Assembly (NCBI GenBank): GCA_010024485.1
Contig: RGGX01000010.1
Location: forward strand, 1-17,818
Direction of reading: 5' to 3'
DNA length: 17,818 nucleotides
Origin: Actinomycetota bacterium
GTDB taxonomy: Bacteria > Actinomycetota > Acidimicrobiia > Acidimicrobiales > Ilumatobacteraceae
The first letter of the stretch is position 1; each line of letters opens with the position of its first letter. Below the pieces are notes generated by a model. That model searched no databases and was not told the DNA's origin. It saw nothing but the letters and a program-made list of their open reading frames with translations. Of the stretch, positions 13,911 through 17,818 are shown piece by piece. A program made the translations under genes and the position numbers.

Positions 13911-15212
13911 ATGTCGACGTCCGGCACCCTCGGCACACCGGTCCCCCCGGCGGAGGCGCGCGTCTCGCTGACGTTGACGACCTGGGCGCTGTTCACCAGT
14001 CTCGCCGCGCTCCTCACCGGTGTCGGGCTCTACGCCACGCTGAGCGGTGTCCGGGCCGAGCTGGAGCGCTTCGGGACCGTGTACATCGGCGTCATCGGGG
14101 CCGTGTACTACGGCGGGTTCATCCTCGGCTCCCGCGCCGCCCTCCACGTGGTCGGCACCGTCGGGCACATCCGGGTGTTCTCCGCCCTGTGCTCGTTGAT
14201 GAGCGCGATCACGCTGGTGTCGGGTCTCATCGTGCACCCGCTCTCGTGGATCGTGCTGCGGTTCCTCTCCGGGGCCTGCCTCGCGGGGATCTACGTGGTC
14301 GCCGAGTCCTGGCTGAACCAGTTGGCCTCCAACGCGAACCGCGGACGGCTGCTCTCGTTCTACGGCATGCTCACGACGATCTCCTACGGGCTCGGCCAGC
14401 TCCTCTTCGGTCTCATCGACCCGTTGGCGCTCACCGGTTTCGCCTTCGCCACGATCGCACTGAGCGCGGCGATCGCCCCGGTGGCGCTCTCCGCTGTCGC
14501 GAACCCGCCTCCCATCCGACGGCCCGAGCCGGTCTCGATCCGCCAGTTGATGGCTGAGGCGGCGACCGGGGTGGTCGCCGCCATCCTCGTCGGGGCCACC
14601 ATCGGCGCCTTCATCTCGTTCCTCCCGATCTATGCCGCACGCTCGGGTATGTCGTTCGTGGCTGTCGGCGCGTTCGTCGCCATGCCACCGCTCGGGAGCC
14701 TCATCCTGCACATGCCGGTGGCGGTGCTCTCCGATCGCGGTGACCGACGCATCGTCGGTGCGGGCTCGGCGACGATCGCGGCCGGAGCCTGCGGTGTGCT
14801 GTGGATGGCCGGACCCTCCTCACCGATCGGCTTCCTCGCTGCCGCGGTCATCGGGGGCACGATGTACCCGCTCTACTCCATAGCGGGCGCCTACACGAAT
14901 GACCAGCTCTCTCCGGAGCGCCTGACGGCCGCCGCCTCTCAGATCGTCATCCTCTTCGGAGTCGGGTCGTTCATCGGCCCGCTAATCGCCGCCGTGGCGA
15001 TCCGAACCGCCGGCGACGCGGGATTCCCGTGGACGGTCCTCGTGATGCACGGCCTGATCGCTGTCTTCCTGATGGTCCGGGTGGTCCAGTATCCGCCGGC
15101 CGACCGAGCGGTGCCCTCGCGCGATGTCGCGCTCGACTCGCGCGTGCTCCAGATCCCCGCCACCGTGGCCGGTATGGGCCGACGGTTGCGGCCGCGGCCG
15201 CGACGTCACTGA
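13911..15212 (+). CDS. major facilitator superfamily transporter (YcaD-like)
   Basis: A 433-residue integral membrane protein with about twelve hydrophobic segments in two groups of six, split by a cytoplasmic loop (PPPIRRPEPVSIRQLMAEA). The motif VVAESWLN at about 129-136, with RFLSGACLAGIY just before it, matches the YcaD branch of the MFS, whose members have poorly known substrates. SDRGDRR after the eighth segment is the usual MFS loop motif. The C-terminal tail after the last helix is basic (RRLRPRPRRH), as expected inside the cell. The start ATG 13911 follows a TAGCAT box by 9 nt and lacks a Shine-Dalgarno site. It is divergent from the MoxR/VWA pair with 71 nt between the start codons. 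The transported compound cannot be inferred. Confidence 0.85.
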   Translation: MSTSGTLGTPVPPAEARVSLTLTTWALFTSLAALLTGVGLYATLSGVRAELERFGTVYIGVIGAVYYGGFILGSRAALHVVGTVGHIRVFSALCSLMSAITLVSGLIVHPLSWIVLRFLSGACLAGIYVVAESWLNQLASNANRGRLLSFYGMLTTISYGLGQLLFGLIDPLALTGFAFATIALSAAIAPVALSAVANPPPIRRPEPVSIRQLMAEAATGVVAAILVGATIGAFISFLPIYAARSGMSFVAVGAFVAMPPLGSLILHMPVAVLSDRGDRRIVGAGSATIAAGACGVLWMAGPSSPIGFLAAAVIGGTMYPLYSIAGAYTNDQLSPERLTAAASQIVILFGVGSFIGPLIAAVAIRTAGDAGFPWTVLVMHGLIAVFLMVRVVQYPPADRAVPSRDVALDSRVLQIPATVAGMGRRLRPRPRRH

Positions 15213-15347
15213 CCGCTCCGGCAGCGGCACACAGCCGACGCTGACGGGCGTGACCACCCTCGACGAGTCCGCCGACGAGCACTCCCGTTGCCCGCTGTGA
15301 CCGACGGGGACGACCATCGCCACCCTGTCAGCCGGGCGAAAACGATG

Positions 15348-15375
15348 GTGGCCGGCCCCCGAGGGGGCCGGCCAC
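15348..15375 (-). terminator. intrinsic terminator of the lipoprotein gene
   Basis: A perfect 13-nt inverted repeat (GTGGCCGGCCCCC at 15348-15360, its complement at 15363-15375), folding as a 12-bp stem with a 4-nt loop, lies 24 nt past the lipoprotein stop. On the minus strand it is followed after 5 nt by TTTT. The plus-strand side has no T-run, so it mainly serves the lipoprotein transcript. The 135 nt between it and the MFS stop (15213-15347) shows no convincing gene. Confidence 0.8.
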
Positions 15376-15399
15376 TCACCGAAGTGTGATCAACAGGGA

Positions 15400-16653
15400 T
15401 CAGGCGGCGGCCATGGCCTCCGCGATCCAGCTGTCGACGAGGTCGCGGTTGTCCTCAATCCACTGAGCAGCGAGCTCCTCGACATCGGCGCCGTCACCCA
15501 TCTCGACGTTCATGAGGGAGACCTCAACAACGTCCATGGCGAACAGTTCCAACATCTTCTCAACCGCCGGGTTGGCGGCGAGGAAGTCGTTGTTGGCAGC
15601 GGCCTGGATGTCCGCCGCGACCCAACCCATGGTGCAGACACCATCGACCGAACCAGGGCACTTGTCGGTGCCGATGCTCGCGGTGCCGGGGCGCTGGTCA
15701 TATTTATCGCCACCCTCACGGTCGAGCGGGTTCGAGTCGTCGATGACATCCTCGACGCTCAGCCACAGGGCGTTGTCACCGGGGCGCATCTGCGTGATGT
15801 ACGCGCTCGGCGTCCAGGTGTAGACGATGGCGGGCTCACCGGCATCGGCCTTCTGGGCCGCCTCGGCGAAATTCGCGTCGTATCCGGCGATGGTCTGCTC
15901 GATGTTCTCCCAGCCCGAGAACGCGATCTGGCTGGAGATGATGTCGTCACAGGTCCAGCTCTCCTGGCAGCCGTAGATGTCAGCGACACCGTTGCCGGGG
16001 TTCGGGTCCTGAGCGTCGTAGGCGGCGATCGCCTCGGCGTTCGTGTTGAAGTCGTCGAGCGACGTGATCCCGTACTCCTCCGCGAAGGACTTCGTGATCA
16101 GGTAGCCCTGCAGACCACCGGCCATCATCATCTCGCCGACGACGCTGACGTGGTCTCCCACGGTCGAGCCGTCGGGCAACTCGTTGGCCAGCCACGAGCT
16201 GTGGCCGGGCATCCAGGAGTTGATCCAGAAGTCGGCATCACCCTGAGCCATCGCGAGGAACGCGTTGGCCGGGCCGAGCTCGGTGTCCTTCGGGTCGGTG
16301 ACGGTGTAGCCCATCTCCTCAAGGATCGCCTTGATGGTGTAGGCGTTCGGGTCCTCGGTGGACCAGTCGGCCTTGGCCATGGTGATGGTCACGCCCTCAC
16401 CGGGCAGCGCCATCTCGGCCGGCTCCTCAGCGGGCTCCTCAGCCGGCTCCTCAGCGGGCTCCTCAGCGGGCTCCTCAGCAGCAGGCTCCTCAGCGGGCTC
16501 CTCAGCAGCCGGCTCCTCAGCAGGCTCCTCAGCAGCAGCGGGCTCCTCGGCCGGAGCGGGAGCGTCGGCGGTGTCGTCGTCGCCTCCGCAAGCCGCGAGG
16601 ATGAGGCTGATGGCCGCGAATGACGCGACCAGTGCTTTCCTCTGTCTCTTCAT
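15400..16653 (-). CDS. glycine betaine/proline-type ABC transporter substrate-binding lipoprotein (ProX/OpuAC family)
   Basis: A 417-residue secreted lipoprotein. The basic N-terminus MKRQRKALV, hydrophobic core and lipobox LAAC place the lipidated Cys at position 22. Residues about 35-80 are a Glu-Glu-Pro-Ala repeat that should form an extended acidic tether. The binding domain starts near VTITMAKADWS and carries FWINSWMPGH at about 142-151; Trp97, Trp143 and Trp147 are candidates for the aromatic cage that holds quaternary ammonium ligands in this family. Two Cys pairs (CQESWTC and CPGSVDGVC) could form disulfides. ATG 16653 is chosen because TAAGGAGGGG lies 7 nt upstream; the 17-codon extension to 16704 would put the signal peptide internally. 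Ligand is inferred as glycine betaine, proline or a similar osmolyte. Genes for permease and ATPase are not in the window; an unrelated-looking membrane protein lies 57 nt upstream. Confidence 0.9.
   Translation of the reverse strand: MKRQRKALVASFAAISLILAACGGDDDTADAPAPAEEPAAAEEPAEEPAAEEPAEEPAAEEPAEEPAEEPAEEPAEEPAEMALPGEGVTITMAKADWSTEDPNAYTIKAILEEMGYTVTDPKDTELGPANAFLAMAQGDADFWINSWMPGHSSWLANELPDGSTVGDHVSVVGEMMMAGGLQGYLITKSFAEEYGITSLDDFNTNAEAIAAYDAQDPNPGNGVADIYGCQESWTCDDIISSQIAFSGWENIEQTIAGYDANFAEAAQKADAGEPAIVYTWTPSAYITQMRPGDNALWLSVEDVIDDSNPLDREGGDKYDQRPGTASIGTDKCPGSVDGVCTMGWVAADIQAAANNDFLAANPAVEKMLELFAMDVVEVSLMNVEMGDGADVEELAAQWIEDNRDLVDSWIAEAMAAA
16414..16548 (-). repeat. 12-bp minisatellite encoding Glu-Glu-Pro-Ala tandem repeats
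   Basis: About eleven units of a roughly 12-bp sequence (plus strand GGCTCCTCAGCN), some with one or two extra Ala codons, encode an acidic Pro-rich tether just after the lipidated Cys of the binding lipoprotein. Units are nearly identical in DNA, so copy number may vary by slippage; changes of whole units keep the reading frame. Confidence 0.9.
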
Positions 16654-16660
16654 GTGGTTA

Positions 16661-16670
16661 CCCCTCCTTA
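16661..16670 (-). promoter_or_regulatory. ribosome binding site of the binding lipoprotein
   Basis: On the minus strand TAAGGAGGGG lies 7 nt before ATG 16653 and fixes that codon as the start. Such a strong site fits an abundant extracytoplasmic binding protein. Confidence 0.85.
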
Positions 16671-16710
16671 GGGTGTGGTTGCTCCGTTCACTCCGCGGCG
16701 TCACGCTGCC

Positions 16711-17818
16711 TCAGGAGCTCACTGTTGCTTTCTCCGCGTCATCGGCCGCATCCGCGGTCAATGACGGGGACTCCGCGGAGACGACGTCTCCGACTGAGAT
16801 CTCTCGATACACCTTGGCCCGTTCGAAACCCTTCACGAGGCCGCTTCCGGCGGCGAAGAGCAACGAGCCGACGAACATGGCGAACATCGCGCCGACACCG
16901 CTGAAATAGTTCTGATCAGCGACCCGGACCAGGGTGGCGACGAAACCGAGCGAGTAGCCGGCGATTCCAAGACCGAGACCCATGGCCACGGTTCCGCCGA
17001 TCCAGCGGCGGCGATCACCGAATCCGGCAGCGCCAGCCGCGACCGCCGCCCCGATCGCTCCGGCGATGCCAAACGCCACGGTCCAAGTGCCGAGGCCGAC
17101 ACCGGCGGGATCGCTGCCATCAATGATGATGCGCTCGTCCTGCTTGGCCTTGGCCCGAATCACCTGGATCTCGGTGGCAGCAACCCCCGGATCGATGTCC
17201 CCCGCCTTGGCGGCTTCCTTCAGAGCATCCATCTCGGCCTGGATCTCCGGTGTCATGACGACGCCACCGCGCTCGTCGAGGTGCCACATCGAGAAGATCG
17301 ACACGACCGCCATCAGGATCGCGGTCGCTCCGAGGAAGATCGGTCCACCGGAGACGCGGCGGCGGAGTGGACGGTGCGGGCCGTAGGCGCCGACCGCCAT
17401 CCACGAGAGCGAGGCGACCGTTGCCACCACCGCTCCGATGAGCGCGATCCAAGCGCCCGAACCGACGGAGTACTCGGGGGTGAAGGCGCTCGGGCGCGCG
17501 ATCACGTATCCGAAGGCCGTGATCAATGCCGCAAGCGAGCCAAACGTGATGCCGTCCGCCGAAAGCCACCGGGCTTTGCCGCGACCGCTCAGCACGGCGA
17601 TGCAGCCCGCTCCGACGAAGAGGGCGAGGAAGGCGACGATGAACGCGAACCACGAGCCACCCTCCGCGGCCAACCCGTTGAACGACTGGCCGGTGAGTTC
17701 GACGTCGTCACGACGACCGTAAGCGCTGATACCCGGACCACCAGCGGCCCAGGTCATCGGCATGGAGATGAGCATCACGACGGCGCCGACGAGAGCAACG
17801 AGAGCGCGGCCGCGCTCT
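16711..17818 (-). CDS. polytopic membrane protein with internal duplication, 5' end beyond right edge
   Basis: I do not recognise the family. The frame is open to the window edge, and the first visible residues (RALVALVGAVVMLISMPMTW) already form a helix, so the start may be off the right end or at an internal GTG (17778). About eight membrane segments are visible. Numbering from the GTG at 17778, two halves look duplicated: helix ending at Trp10, then Trp43, Trp71, Tyr91 and Tyr103 with GSGAW; and helix ending at Trp165, then Trp232, Trp259, Tyr275 and Tyr291 with GVGAM. The Trp71-Tyr103 and Trp259-Tyr291 spacings are both 32. The second half carries an extra charged, probably helical extracytoplasmic insert at about 173-225. 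The C-terminal tail is acidic. It lies upstream of, and in the same direction as, the binding lipoprotein, probably in one transcript. Confidence 0.75.
   Translation of the reverse strand, partial: ERGRALVALVGAVVMLISMPMTWAAGGPGISAYGRRDDVELTGQSFNGLAAEGGSWFAFIVAFLALFVGAGCIAVLSGRGKARWLSADGITFGSLAALITAFGYVIARPSAFTPEYSVGSGAWIALIGAVVATVASLSWMAVGAYGPHRPLRRRVSGGPIFLGATAILMAVVSIFSMWHLDERGGVVMTPEIQAEMDALKEAAKAGDIDPGVAATEIQVIRAKAKQDERIIIDGSDPAGVGLGTWTVAFGIAGAIGAAVAAGAAGFGDRRRWIGGTVAMGLGLGIAGYSLGFVATLVRVADQNYFSGVGAMFAMFVGSLLFAAGSGLVKGFERAKVYREISVGDVVSAESPSLTADAADDAEKATVSS

Noticed and set aside
13840..13938. Upstream start for the MoxR ATPase
   Set aside because: The extension overlaps the divergent MFS start, has no family counterpart and lies upstream of a better promoter-start arrangement.
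15213..15347. Small gene or RNA between the MFS stop and the terminator
   Set aside because: Only a 16-codon GTG frame and a weak 5-bp stem (15213-15227) are seen, without ribosome site or T-run.
16414..16548. CRISPR-like array
   Set aside because: Units are contiguous 12-mers without spacers and encode a regular peptide repeat in frame.
16150..16623. Plus-strand frame with Leu-Leu-Ser-Gly repeats
   Set aside because: It is simply the antisense reading of the EEPA minisatellite in the lipoprotein gene.
16654..16704. Upstream start (ATG 16704) for the lipoprotein
   Set aside because: It would precede the strong ribosome site and bury the signal peptide; MKRQRKALV is a normal lipoprotein start.

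Overview
The window looks like chromosomal DNA of a high-GC actinobacterium. The GC-rich codon use, the tightly overlapping genes and the style of the PurC, thioesterase and MoxR/VWA proteins suit Acidimicrobiia or a related lineage. That placement is inference, because there is no rRNA marker. There are no rRNA or tRNA genes, insertion sequences, CRISPR arrays or phage genes. No stretch longer than about 190 bases lacks a gene.

Layout. (1) At 1-263, minus strand, is the N-terminal end of a FAD-dependent GMC-type oxidoreductase that runs off the left edge. (2) From 345 to 10645, plus strand, is a compact purine operon: purSL (PurS-like tandem domains fused to PurL), purQ, purC, purF, a fused purD-purM, purN and guaB. 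Adjacent genes overlap by 1-8 nt or lie 2 nt apart. (3) A double-hotdog thioesterase-family gene follows at 10683-11483. (4) Convergent to it is a minus-strand pair: a MoxR-type AAA+ ATPase (12961-13839) followed by a CoxE-like VWA protein (11490-12950). (5) Divergent from that pair is a YcaD-like MFS transporter (13911-15212). (6) At the right end, on the minus strand, are an eight-helix membrane protein (16711 to the edge) and a glycine betaine/proline-type (ProX/OpuAC) binding lipoprotein (15400-16653), ended by a strong hairpin at 15348-15375.

How it works together. PurF makes phosphoribosylamine, PurD makes GAR, PurN makes FGAR, PurSL with PurQ makes FGAM, PurM makes AIR, and PurC makes SAICAR after the carboxylation step. 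GuaB then commits IMP to guanine nucleotides. purE/purK, purB, purH and guaA are not in the window and must be elsewhere or replaced. The MoxR/VWA pair is probably a chaperone-like module for an unknown client. The lipoprotein probably captures an osmolyte, but its permease and ATPase genes are not visible.

Most worth a second look: the PurD-PurM fusion, whose PurD half lacks the usual PGNxGT segment; a repeated TANNNT box placed 6-9 nt before the start codon of four genes that head transcription units, suggesting leaderless transcripts; and the internally duplicated membrane protein beside the binding lipoprotein. I found no clear case of a wholly new system.
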